Assembly (NCBI GenBank): GCA_021826835.1
Contig: JAKAYH010000036.1
Span: forward strand, 1-11,340
DNA: 11,340 nucleotides
Origin: Thermoplasmata archaeon
GTDB lineage: Archaea > Thermoplasmatota > Thermoplasmata > Thermoplasmatales > Thermoplasmataceae
Reading direction: 5' to 3'
The notes under the pieces are model-generated. The model had not been told where the DNA came from. It searched no databases and saw only the letters and a list, made by a program, of their open reading frames with translations. A program made the position numbers and the translations under genes. Shown here piece by piece: positions 1 to 6,348 of this stretch. Position 1 is the first letter of the stretch. Each line of letters starts with the position of its first letter.

Positions 1-23
1 AAAGATAAAATATAGGGCTTTAG

Positions 24-96
24 GCCGTGATAGCTCAGTTGGGAGAGCGCCAGACTGAAGATCTGGAGGTCGCTGGTTCAATCCCGGCTCACGGCA
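24..96 (+). tRNA. tRNA-Phe (anticodon GAA)
   Basis: A complete 73-nt cloverleaf is visible. The acceptor stem pairs GCCGTGA (24-30) with TCACGGC (89-95) without mismatches, and A96 is the discriminator base. The D stem is GCTC/GAGC (33-36 with 45-48). The anticodon stem CCAGA/TCTGG (50-54 with 62-66) encloses the loop CTGAAGA, so the anticodon at 57-59 is GAA, reading Phe codons. The T arm contains GGTTCAATC. There is no intron, and the 3' CCA is not encoded (TCC follows), so it must be added after transcription. The promoter box should lie mostly left of the window: the AT-rich stretch at 5-14 is too close to the mature 5' end for normal TATA spacing. Confidence 0.97.
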
Positions 97-129
97 TCCC
101 GCATTATACAAGGTTTACCTGTAATTATA

Positions 130-137
130 CTTTTTAA
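130..137 (+). terminator. possible oligo-T terminator after tRNA-Phe
   Basis: A short run CTTTTTAA sits about 35 bases past the tRNA 3' end, in the 68-base gap before the convergent gene. Archaeal RNA polymerase stops at oligo-T on the coding strand, so this is the most likely end of the tRNA transcript. The run is only five T long, so the call is weak. Confidence 0.3.
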
Positions 138-164
138 TTGCTTAACTACGGTTGATTTGGATTA

Positions 165-653
165 TTAATGATACCATAAATGTGCGGTTATATCAACAGC
201 AGAACCAACAGCGACTATGAGTATGAGTAAAGGTACTATGAAAAGAAGTGGATTGCTCGAGGCCCTGAAGAGGACTATGAGAAAAATCGCCAGAAAAATG
301 TTCAATATTTGGCCATAAAGTGTATGAGTTCTTCCTTCGAAAAACATTTTTACAAATTCCTCCCACGTGATCTTTTCGTCCTTGATCTGAGGTTCTGGCT
401 TCTTTATACCCAATAATTGAAGTAATGACCTCTTCGATTTTGCCGGCTCAACAACTGGACTAACCACCTGCCTTGATTTGGTCGTAGGCTCATTTTCAAT
501 TCTGCTCCCAACCTTTCTTGTTTTCTTATCCTTTGGTGGTTTAAAATCTGGAGATTTGACATCTTTTGCATAAGATATAGGCTGCTGCAGATTTTGAGAC
601 GGCTTTTCTTCCTTTTTCTTTCTACCCAATACCAATGTTTTTTCTTTAGACAA
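165..653 (-). CDS. hypothetical membrane-anchored protein with basic, disordered N-terminal tail
   Basis: I do not recognise this 162-residue protein. Residues 1-95 are polar, rich in Lys, Pro, Ser and Gln, and look disordered. Lys/Arg clusters lie at 11-18 and 40-51. A short amphipathic stretch around 95-108 leads to two hydrophobic segments, about 112-130 and 135-152, separated by a short Ser-Asn-Pro turn, so the C-terminus is probably a membrane hairpin with the long tail in the cytoplasm. The start is TTG: no ATG or GTG lies between it and the in-frame stop just upstream (669-671), and there is no Shine-Dalgarno sequence. An AT-rich stretch about 24 bases upstream suggests a leaderless message. 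It is convergent with tRNA-Phe and downstream of pth2, from which a 107-bp gap separates it. That gap shows nothing beyond this weak promoter. The basic tail could bind nucleic acid or acidic lipid, which is speculation. Confidence 0.75.
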   Translation of the reverse strand: MSKEKTLVLGRKKKEEKPSQNLQQPISYAKDVKSPDFKPPKDKKTRKVGSRIENEPTTKSRQVVSPVVEPAKSKRSLLQLLGIKKPEPQIKDEKITWEEFVKMFFEGRTHTLYGQILNIFLAIFLIVLFRASSNPLLFIVPLLILIVAVGSAVDITAHLWYH

Positions 654-760
654 ACCGCTGATATTAATTTATTTATTATGCAGACAGTATTTCTTATATT
701 TAAAGCAAGTTTTTTGTAGAGATCTTACTAATTATTAGCGTTTTGCGAAATAACAGGGGT

Positions 761-1120
761 CTACCACAATGGGAGATTTCCTGTAATATCATCTATTACG
801 GAGGATTCCGCAGGACCAATTCCAAGACATGTTACTGTCCCTGGAGGAATTTGAGTCAACCCTGCATCAGATATTAAGGATGTTGACAGTCCCTTATCCT
901 CAGCCATCTGCTTGAGTCTGTACAACTCCTCCAGCCCTGAAACTCTTACTACAACCTTTTTTGCACCCATTGATTCCCAGTTCCTGAAGACTTTTGTATT
1001 CTTCTTTTCCGAATATAGTGCAAGATTCACAGCAGCGTGAGCCACCTGTGCAGCCATCTTCCCCTTTCCAATGTCAAGATCCTTTCTAATGGCAACTACC
1101 ATTTTGTATTCGTCTACCAA
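761..1120 (-). CDS. pth2: peptidyl-tRNA hydrolase, archaeal/eukaryotic type 2 (Pth2)
   Basis: Pth2 cleaves the ester bond of peptidyl-tRNA released from stalled ribosomes, recycling tRNA in the cytoplasm. At 119 residues it has the usual length of the single-domain family. The signature [12 protein letters not shown] is at residues 18-29. The second conserved block, [11 protein letters not shown] followed by CLGIGP, is at 85-103, and the KKVV strand is near 54-58. The start used here is TTG at 1118-1120, giving Met-Val-Asp-Glu-Tyr-Lys before the conserved MVVAIRKDL strand. An ATG at 1100-1102 would start at residue 7 and leave almost nothing before the first strand, so TTG is more likely. The TTG overlaps the last 7 bases of carS, so it is the last gene of a coupled three-gene operon. 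A purine-rich GGAAGG element lies within carS upstream of the start. No clear T-rich terminator follows. Confidence 0.95.
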   Translation of the reverse strand: MVDEYKMVVAIRKDLDIGKGKMAAQVAHAAVNLALYSEKKNTKVFRNWESMGAKKVVVRVSGLEELYRLKQMAEDKGLSTSLISDAGLTQIPPGTVTCLGIGPAESSVIDDITGNLPLW

Positions 1121-1674
1121 GGTACATCCTTCCTGTGTAATTTAAAAGCCAATATATTTACTGATCTATGCAGAGGCGGTGTCAGGATAAGTATAACAAT
1201 GATTGGAATGAGATATGCGTAGGCAGCATAGAAAAAACTAGGGGAGAATATGAATAAAAATAGAGTTGCAGAAAGGACAAATGGCCATTGATCGAGCAAA
1301 TTTCCCTTGGAACCGCTTTTCATACCGATTCTTCGCTTTGTAAATGAACCTAAGAGGTCTCCGACTAATGAACCGAAGCTCATTGCTGCAATTGGAATGA
1401 GTGCCTCGAAGATATTACTACCATAATTTAATTCAAGCGCTTTTGTTAGGAATATTATTTCGAAAAGAACAATACCAAAAAGTATCCCTATGAAAGAACC
1501 ACCAAAAAATCCACTTATGGTTTTTCCATCTCCAAAAATTCTTCTACCATCCATAAAATTCTTTCCGAAGTCCATCTTCCCGATTCCACCTGTAATCACC
1601 GCACCTGGATTTGATATAAAAGCAGGGATAAATAGGATTATTCCCTGTATTATTTCATAAAGAACGTTCACCAT
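1114..1674 (-). CDS. carS: CDP-archaeol synthase (CDP-2,3-bis-(O-geranylgeranyl)-sn-glycerol synthase)
   Basis: CarS is the membrane enzyme that activates 2,3-di-O-geranylgeranylglyceryl phosphate with CTP, giving CDP-archaeol for polar head-group attachment. It is the archaeal counterpart of CdsA. The 186-residue protein has about five hydrophobic segments (near 7-22, 56-78, 88-110, 132-150 and 152-167). The family hallmark runs from 40 to 59 and includes [11 protein letters not shown] and GFFGG. A second block at 101-121 contains [10 protein letters not shown] and the basic KRRIGMKSG, and LLDQWPFV is at 126-133. The length is typical to slightly long. The ATG at 1672-1674 lies inside the upstream regulator gene, overlapping it by 20 bp, and its own stop overlaps the pth2 start by 7 bp, so translation is probably coupled along the operon. 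Confidence 0.93.
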   Translation of the reverse strand: MVNVLYEIIQGIILFIPAFISNPGAVITGGIGKMDFGKNFMDGRRIFGDGKTISGFFGGSFIGILFGIVLFEIIFLTKALELNYGSNIFEALIPIAAMSFGSLVGDLLGSFTKRRIGMKSGSKGNLLDQWPFVLSATLFLFIFSPSFFYAAYAYLIPIIVILILTPPLHRSVNILAFKLHRKDVPW

Positions 1675-2245
1675 ATAACTCTACTGCCTTCAGTATATCT
1701 GCCTTTGATATTATTCCTTTCAGTTCACCACCATCCATAATGAGTACTGCATTGGAGAACCTTAATATGGGATATATGACACTTACCGGTGTATTCAAAG
1801 GCATCTGTGGAAGTGTCGGACCCATTACTTTTCTTACACTGAGGTTTTTCAAAGAGTCAATAGGAGTTCCCTTGAGAAGTATTTCATTCACATCTGCCTC
1901 TGTTATTGTGCCCATGATTTTGTTCTCTCCATTCACAACTGGTAGTTGCGAATAACCCTTTTCCCTCATTGTGTTAAGGGCAGAAATTATGGGATCGTTG
2001 AAATGGCATGTTATTACTGATTTAGACATAATCTTGCTTGCAATTAGATCAAAAGATTCTGCTTTACGACTGAACACAGAAAGATAATCATATATCTTCC
2101 TTATCTTATCATACGTGGGGTTAATGGATCCTTTTTCCATTCTTGCAATATATGACTGACTCACCCCGCAGGTTCTCGCTAACTCTTTTTGACTTATACC
2201 AAGATTTTTTCTCATTTTGCCTATTTCTTCAATGGTAGGAAGCAT
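1655..2245 (-). CDS. XRE-type HTH transcriptional regulator with two C-terminal CBS domains
   Basis: This 196-residue protein joins a Cro/C1-type helix-turn-helix (about residues 4-57, with [21 protein letters not shown] as two short helices and the recognition helix) to a CBS pair. CBS1 is about 67-124 and ends in [11 protein letters not shown]2 is about 135-192 and ends in [11 protein letters not shown] pairs usually bind AMP, ATP or SAM, so the protein is probably a DNA-binding regulator that reads an adenosyl ligand. The ligand is inferred. It heads an operon with carS and pth2. The start is ATG with a TTTATA box (2267-2272) centred about 24 bases upstream, so the mRNA is probably leaderless. 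An 8-bp inverted repeat (2272-2290) overlaps the upstream edge of this box, a sensible place for self-repression. This type of fused regulator is common in archaea, but its targets are mostly unassigned. Confidence 0.88.
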   Translation of the reverse strand: MLPTIEEIGKMRKNLGISQKELARTCGVSQSYIARMEKGSINPTYDKIRKIYDYLSVFSRKAESFDLIASKIMSKSVITCHFNDPIISALNTMREKGYSQLPVVNGENKIMGTITEADVNEILLKGTPIDSLKNLSVRKVMGPTLPQMPLNTPVSVIYPILRFSNAVLIMDGGELKGIISKADILKAVELYGERSL

Positions 2246-2266
2246 TGATTGTTAATTTGTGATGCC

Positions 2267-2272
2267 TATAAA
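2267..2272 (-). promoter_or_regulatory. TATA box of the HTH-CBS/carS/pth2 operon
   Basis: On the minus strand TTTATA is centred 24.5 bases before the A of the ATG at 2245. That is the archaeal TATA-to-start-site distance, so transcription should begin at or next to the start codon. No ribosome binding site lies in the gap. Confidence 0.65.
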
Positions 2273-2290
2273 TATTATTGCAAATAATAT
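2272..2290. promoter_or_regulatory. inverted repeat, candidate operator
   Basis: The 19-bp element ATATTATTGCAAATAATAT has perfect 8-bp arms (2272-2279 and 2283-2290) around GCA. It covers the upstream edge of the TATA box and the TFB-binding region of the HTH-CBS operon. A dimeric HTH protein bound here would block initiation. The arms are all A/T, so chance occurrence in AT-rich DNA cannot be excluded. Confidence 0.4.
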
Positions 2291-2338
2291 GTTTAGTATC
2301 AACTATTCTATTCAGTAATTGATGTTATTCAATCAATA

Positions 2339-2344
2339 TTTATA
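2339..2344 (+). promoter_or_regulatory. TATA box of the 2366-3136 gene
   Basis: TTTATA within AATATTTATAGC is centred 24.5 bases before the TTG at 2366. This supports the TTG as a leaderless start codon. The surrounding AATATTTATAG is nearly the same as the box of the divergent operon on the other strand. A weaker inverted repeat, ATTGAT-8 bp-ATCAAT (2318-2337), lies directly upstream. Confidence 0.6.
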
Positions 2345-2365
2345 GCAAAGAGATATAGCAGTTTA

Positions 2366-3136
2366 TTGCAAATTACTTTAGAGACAGCACAGGAATGGCT
2401 GCATAAAAACCAGAAAGTCGCAATGCCTCTTCTGGCAATATTATCAGCAGCTATGCTTGAATTTCTTGGAATATATTTCCAGAATCTCTTTATTCCATAT
2501 CTTATTCCATTTGCCGTTTTTCTATCAATGCATTATACCGGGTATTATGGAGTGAAAAAGAGACTTCTTTATGGTCTTGCCCTGTTCTTTGTAATTTGGC
2601 TAGTTGCCGTAACTATTGCTTTTCCATATTCCTATACAAACCCTGGCCCACAAACGCTCAGCACCAGCAACGGAGGTTCCATAACAACAACAATTTCTCC
2701 ATTCAATGGCGTACATAATGAATTTAACATTTCATCAGTAATATCATCAGTTCCAGATAATCAGTCGTACATGCCGTCCATAGCAATTATAAGCGATACA
2801 ATATCAGGAGCATCACTTTATAAATATTATAATCTTAGTGATATAAATGTGCCTGCTTCTGGCTTAGTCTACCTTAACTTTACCGTGTCATCGTTGCCAA
2901 CTGGAATCTATTATATTCAGACAAACCTCATAGGTTCATCTTCAACTTTTAATGTAACCTCAAATGTGGTGAAGGGCCCACTGGATATAACAGGTGAATT
3001 ATTCTATTTCTATCTTTTAATAGATTATCTCCCTCTTTACGTACTCTTTTTTGAAATAATCCTAGCAGGAGGAATTATGTTTGCCAGAAGTTTGTCCCAT
3101 AGCAATGCTTACCGAAAGAGAATTTTAAATCAGTAA
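2366..3136 (+). CDS. hypothetical four-pass membrane protein with large extracytoplasmic domain
   Basis: I do not recognise this 256-residue protein. Three hydrophobic segments lie near the N-terminus (about 18-38, 40-58 and 66-87) and one near the C-terminus (about 212-240). The loop from about 88 to 210 is Ser/Thr/Asn-rich, lacks Cys, and contains five N-glycosylation sequons (Asn121, 132, 156, 171 and 196), so it very likely faces outside. Its alternating pattern suggests a beta-sandwich. The C-terminal tail is short and basic (RKRILNQ). TTG is taken as the start because a TTTATA box is placed exactly for leaderless initiation there. It is divergent from the HTH-CBS operon and followed after 30 bp by the PhoU-like gene. 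It has no transporter signature, so a surface-exposed sensor or envelope protein is only a guess. Confidence 0.78.
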   Translation: MQITLETAQEWLHKNQKVAMPLLAILSAAMLEFLGIYFQNLFIPYLIPFAVFLSMHYTGYYGVKKRLLYGLALFFVIWLVAVTIAFPYSYTNPGPQTLSTSNGGSITTTISPFNGVHNEFNISSVISSVPDNQSYMPSIAIISDTISGASLYKYYNLSDINVPASGLVYLNFTVSSLPTGIYYIQTNLIGSSSTFNVTSNVVKGPLDITGELFYFYLLIDYLPLYVLFFEIILAGGIMFARSLSHSNAYRKRILNQ

Positions 3137-3166
3137 ATTCAATTAAACCCTTTACTATTTCCATAT

Positions 3167-4144
3167 ATGGCAGAATATAACCGGAGGGTTCAGTTAACTG
3201 GTGGTGCAACCTTCGTCGTATCATTACCTCATGAGTGGACAAATAGAAACAATGTAAAGAAAGGAAATGCCATACAGATTGAGGATCTTGGAAACCGGCT
3301 TGTCCTTAGAAAGGATTCTTCGTCAAGAGATGAAATAACTAGGGTCCTTGAAATTGGATCATCCACGCCTAAAGAGGCGATTCACAGAGCACTCACTTCG
3401 TATTATATTGCTGGTTTTGACAACCTGATTGTGAGAAGTTCGTCCTACATGGACGAAAAGGCAAGGAATGAGATAAAGAGTTTCTCAAAGCTTGTCATGG
3501 GTGTAGAAATTTTCGAGGAGACTGCAAAGAGCATGATGCTTCAAAATGTCCTCGATTCCAGTTCTTTTCCAATGGCTAAGTCTTTTAGAAGAATGGCTCT
3601 AAATGTGGAAACAATGATAACCGATACGCTAAGGGTTCTGGAAGAAAATGATATTGAACTAAGACAAAGCATTATTTCAAGAGATGACGAGGTTGACCGT
3701 TATCATTTTTATATGATGAAGGAAGTAATGAAAAAATCAGCAGAGGATCATTCTGTAATATTCCTGCTCCTGCTCTCCAGAATTATGGAAAGGATTGCAG
3801 ATCATACCGTTAACATATGCCTGTTTCTCGAATCGAATGATGAGGATAGACATGATACCATCGACGGCGATATTATTAAATTTCTGAAATCTAGCAATGA
3901 CCTGTTTATGAAGTGCATCGAACAATACAACCGGAAAGATCTTTCGGCATTAAATTCACTAATTGAAACGAGAAAGGATATTGTTAAGGAGCGCAATGAA
4001 ATAAGGGCGAGAGTTTCAGGGAATTCCAATCTATTATCATCATCCATTGCCGAGGAAATCTCAAGAATTGGGTTGTATTCCATAGACATAGCAGAGATAC
4101 TTATGGATATGGTTCTTTCTGGGGTGAATGAAGCAAAGATCTGA
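3167..4144 (+). CDS. PhoU-like phosphate regulator with N-terminal AbrB domain
   Basis: The first 50 residues resemble an AbrB/SpoVT (swapped-hairpin) DNA-binding domain: RRVQLTGGATFVVSLPHEW, then the VKKGN turn and RLVLRK strand. Two PhoU helical repeats follow (about 130-225 and 235-320). Characteristic PhoU segments are DDEVDRYHF (173-181), ERIADHTVNI (208-217) and IGLYSIDIAEILMDM (301-315). PhoU proteins bind metal through acidic helix motifs and restrain phosphate uptake with the Pst transporter. The AbrB fusion is an archaeal arrangement that probably also gives DNA-binding control. The length of 325 residues is normal for the fusion. No pst or phosphate-permease gene lies in this window. 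The ATG has no Shine-Dalgarno; a weak AATTAA (3141-3146) about 23 bases upstream may serve as its own promoter, otherwise it is read through from the gene 30 bp upstream. Confidence 0.88.
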   Translation: MAEYNRRVQLTGGATFVVSLPHEWTNRNNVKKGNAIQIEDLGNRLVLRKDSSSRDEITRVLEIGSSTPKEAIHRALTSYYIAGFDNLIVRSSSYMDEKARNEIKSFSKLVMGVEIFEETAKSMMLQNVLDSSSFPMAKSFRRMALNVETMITDTLRVLEENDIELRQSIISRDDEVDRYHFYMMKEVMKKSAEDHSVIFLLLLSRIMERIADHTVNICLFLESNDEDRHDTIDGDIIKFLKSSNDLFMKCIEQYNRKDLSALNSLIETRKDIVKERNEIRARVSGNSNLLSSSIAEEISRIGLYSIDIAEILMDMVLSGVNEAKI

Positions 4145-4145
4145 T

Positions 4146-4976
4146 CTATTCGTTTATGTTTACCGGTTCAATTTCAGGATTTGATTCATCACCTGAAAGA
4201 TATGCGGCACTAACCTTCATATCGTGGCTGAAAAGGCAGAGTCTCCTGTCTCTTACTGCCTGTTTTATGAGTTTTTTCTTTTGAATTATGGTTTCCATTG
4301 GGTATGTATCTATTGCTGTGAGATATCCTGCCTTAAGGTAGAATGTGTTTGGAACCAAATCGCCGAAATATGTAAATTTCTGATCTCCATCTTCATATTG
4401 GAATACGCAGTGACCGCTAGTGTGTCCAGAGGTTTCAATGATTTTCATTCCACCTGATATTCTTGTTGTCCCCTCAACGATCCTGCTTTTTCGTTTTGCA
4501 AAATCCTTATCCCATTGAATGTAACTTCCCTTAGTAAATTCATTAGGTTTTTTGAAATTAGCTAGTTCTCTTTTGTTTATAACAGGTATAGCATTCTTCA
4601 AAAAATAAGCATTATTTTGATCTCTCTCAAATGTATGACCCATATGATCAAAATGCATATGGCTGTGAAGAATATGTGTTATTTTTTGGTCGATACCTGT
4701 TTCAGAAAGAGTTAACGATAGATCTGATTTTTTTTCCACCTGAAACCATTTGCTCTTTAGAGGATCTGGATGCTTTCCCAGTCCAGTATCGATTATAAAT
4801 CCATTCTCCTTGCCCACAATAACGGGAATGTTTGTTTGGAGAGGAACTCTTCCCTCAGTATTGGCAGTTATATGCTTTGACCAGACATTCTTTGGAATTA
4901 TGCCAAATGCAGCGCCTGTATCCAGTGTGAATGTGCCATCGTTGAAAATATAAATCTCAGAATTTCCAAATTTCAC
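4146..4976 (-). CDS. metallo-beta-lactamase-fold metal-dependent hydrolase (lactonase-like)
   Basis: This 276-residue protein has the full metal-ligand set of the metallo-beta-lactamase fold: HMHFDH at 106-111 (HxHxDH), His185 in GHTSGH, Asp206 in YFGD and His251 in FSHD. The early strand with IIDTGLG (61-67) is also typical. The pattern and length match the AHL-lactonase-like subgroup more than glyoxalase II or RNase J, but the substrate cannot be told from sequence. It is probably a two-metal cytoplasmic hydrolase. The start is GTG: no in-frame ATG is near, and a TTTTAA box is centred 25.5 bases upstream, fitting a leaderless message. It lies 37 bp downstream of SAM synthetase on the same strand and ends one base from the convergent PhoU-like gene, so any terminator must lie inside the opposing gene. 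Confidence 0.88.
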   Translation of the reverse strand: MKFGNSEIYIFNDGTFTLDTGAAFGIIPKNVWSKHITANTEGRVPLQTNIPVIVGKENGFIIDTGLGKHPDPLKSKWFQVEKKSDLSLTLSETGIDQKITHILHSHMHFDHMGHTFERDQNNAYFLKNAIPVINKRELANFKKPNEFTKGSYIQWDKDFAKRKSRIVEGTTRISGGMKIIETSGHTSGHCVFQYEDGDQKFTYFGDLVPNTFYLKAGYLTAIDTYPMETIIQKKKLIKQAVRDRRLCLFSHDMKVSAAYLSGDESNPEIEPVNINE

Positions 4977-4998
4977 AAAAAATATATGGTTATATGGG

Positions 4999-5004
4999 TT
5001 AAAA
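4999..5004 (-). promoter_or_regulatory. TATA-like box of the metallo-hydrolase gene
   Basis: Minus-strand TTTTAA within ATTTTAACCC is centred 25.5 bases before the GTG at 4976. The same core and spacing are seen at purH (GTTTTAACCT). A run of six T (4977-4982) lies directly before the start and could also terminate transcripts arriving from SAM synthetase, so this short gap may separate two transcription units. Confidence 0.5.
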
Positions 5005-5013
5005 TTTTGTTGC

Positions 5014-6216
5014 CTAGAAGGTCTTGATTTTTTCTTCTATGAACATGTTTGTCAGGTCTGAAATTTTCTCAAGTTTCTCATCGGCTATTCTGGTAATGTT
5101 CTTTTTGTGCTTTGATTCATCAACATTTGGAGCATAAATTACCTGAATACTTGCTACGTGGGGGTAATCTATTGGTCTTCCAATCTGAGAAACAATCCTT
5201 ACAAAGACCTCCTGAACATCTCCGCCGCACTCCTTCACTATTTCGTTTCCAATAATATTGGAGAGACAATTATACAGTTTTCCAACGTGAGTAACCGGAT
5301 TCTTACCAGCTGCAGCCTCCATACTCATTGGTTTGTATGGCGTTATAACTCCATTAACCCTGTTTCCCCTTCCCACTGAACCGTCATCTCCATTTTCCAT
5401 GGACAATCCTGTTACTGTGAGATAGTGGCCCGTTTTATTTCCGTCCTCCTTATCTGCAGTATTTACAAAAACCTTGACCTGCTTATCTGTCTTTTTCACA
5501 GCATTATCTTTTACGAGATTAATCAGCTCCTCCTTGATTGAAAAATATTCATCGCTATCCTTTACAAATTTGTCCACATAAGCAGCAGCGATAGTCAGGT
5601 TGATCGTGTCCTTCTGCCTGTAACCCATAACCTTTACATCGTATCCGATTGCTGGAAGCTTCTCCTTTAACTTTCCGTTGATATAGTTCTCCGTCTCCTT
5701 CACAAGCGTCTCCGTGTCTGTGAAGGGTGCAAACCCTACCCCAAATGATGTATCGTTTGCCCTGTGTTTTGATGTGTCGTAAACTTCTCTTAAATCTACT
5801 GATCCATGACCGATTCTTGAATCAATCATGACATCACCATCAAGATCAAGGTGCTTGAAATTGCTTCTAAGATATTCCTTTGCCGCCTTTATTGAGATCG
5901 ATTTGAACGGTATCCTTACACCATCTACGGAGGTGGTTGCCCTTCCGCTCAATAGAATGTATGTCGGCTCAAGAACAGAACCTCCCTTAAATGCAGGTGC
6001 AGACTGTCCCCCAACGATTTCAACCTGATCAGTATTATGGTGTAATATCCTCCCATAATTCTTAATGTAATATTTGCTCAATTCACGACTGACAGCTTCT
6101 GCCAGACCATCTGATACACTATCAGGATGACCAATTCCTTTTCTTTCTACGAGCTCTACTTCTCTGTTAAATGTCGCTGTCTGTTTTAATGCTTCCACAG
6201 AAATGTTTCTTTCCAT
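5014..6216 (-). CDS. S-adenosylmethionine synthetase, archaeal type
   Basis: This enzyme makes S-adenosylmethionine from ATP and methionine. It belongs to the archaeal MAT family, which is very divergent from bacterial MetK. Conserved blocks are [11 protein letters not shown] (23-33), [13 protein letters not shown] (58-70), the [12 protein letters not shown] segment (153-164), [14 protein letters not shown] (276-289) and [18 protein letters not shown] (296-313). It ends in KIKTF, like relatives. From the ATG at 6216 it has 400 residues, the usual length. A GTG at 6228 would add four residues. I prefer the ATG because archaeal homologues begin close to an MxRNI-type sequence, because the TATA box predicts a transcript start near 6223, downstream of the GTG, and because GGAG sits six bases before the ATG. 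It is divergent from purH, and the hydrolase gene follows 37 bp downstream. Confidence 0.95.
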   Translation of the reverse strand: MERNISVEALKQTATFNREVELVERKGIGHPDSVSDGLAEAVSRELSKYYIKNYGRILHHNTDQVEIVGGQSAPAFKGGSVLEPTYILLSGRATTSVDGVRIPFKSISIKAAKEYLRSNFKHLDLDGDVMIDSRIGHGSVDLREVYDTSKHRANDTSFGVGFAPFTDTETLVKETENYINGKLKEKLPAIGYDVKVMGYRQKDTINLTIAAAYVDKFVKDSDEYFSIKEELINLVKDNAVKKTDKQVKVFVNTADKEDGNKTGHYLTVTGLSMENGDDGSVGRGNRVNGVITPYKPMSMEAAAGKNPVTHVGKLYNCLSNIIGNEIVKECGGDVQEVFVRIVSQIGRPIDYPHVASIQVIYAPNVDESKHKKNITRIADEKLEKISDLTNMFIEEKIKTF

Positions 6217-6245
6217 TGTTATCTCCACGGCTAATTTTCGTTCTT

Positions 6246-6251
6246 TATAAA
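6246..6251 (-). promoter_or_regulatory. TATA box of SAM synthetase gene
   Basis: Minus-strand TTTATA within ATTTTATAAAG is centred at 6248.5. Usual spacing puts the transcript start at about 6222-6225. This gives a leader of only about 6-9 bases before the ATG at 6216 and would exclude the GTG at 6228 from the mRNA, so this site helps decide the start codon. Confidence 0.6.
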
Positions 6252-6295
6252 ATGTTTTGTTGCTAAGTGATTTAAATTACCCTGAAATAAAACTT

Positions 6296-6310
6296 ATTAC
6301 TGTCAGTAAT
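6296..6310. promoter_or_regulatory. perfect 15-bp palindrome, candidate operator between SAM synthetase and purH
   Basis: ATTACTGTCAGTAAT has 7-bp arms (6296-6302 and 6304-6310) around a single T. It lies 10 bp upstream of the purH TATA box and about 45 bp upstream of the SAM synthetase box, in a 132-bp divergent region. The odd length, G/C in the core and position suit a dimeric regulator. No such factor is identified here. Confidence 0.5.
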
Positions 6311-6317
6311 TATCATA

Positions 6318-6329
6318 AGGTTTTAACCT
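6318..6329 (+). promoter_or_regulatory. purH TATA box embedded in a short dyad
   Basis: TTTTAA (6321-6326) is centred 25.5 bases before the purH ATG, so the message is probably leaderless. The box sits within AGGTT-TT-AACCT, a 5-bp inverted repeat. Similar TTTTAACC cores occur at the metallo-hydrolase promoter, so the dyad may be partly a feature of the box. Confidence 0.55.
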
Positions 6330-6348
6330 ATGAATTAATGCTAATCAA

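Noticed and set aside
5..14. TATA-like stretch before tRNA-Phe
   Set aside because: It is only 10-19 bases from the mature tRNA 5' end, too close for an archaeal TATA box; the real box is probably left of the window.
24..164. tRNA-Phe 3' end as an integration site
   Set aside because: No second copy of the tRNA 3' end and no integrase gene lie in the window.
1037..1222. Plus-strand frame spanning the pth2-carS junction
   Set aside because: Antisense to two clear genes with no domain or promoter signal.
3737..4089. Minus-strand open frames inside the PhoU-like gene
   Set aside because: They lie wholly antisense to a well-supported conserved gene, have no recognisable domain and no promoter of their own.
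4224..4953. Plus-strand open frames inside the metallo-hydrolase gene
   Set aside because: Antisense shadows of a gene with a complete metal-ligand set; their products show no family features.
6217..6228. GTG start four codons upstream of the SAM synthetase ATG
   Set aside because: The TATA box predicts transcription beginning after the GTG, the extra residues match no family pattern, and a GGAG lies well placed before the ATG.
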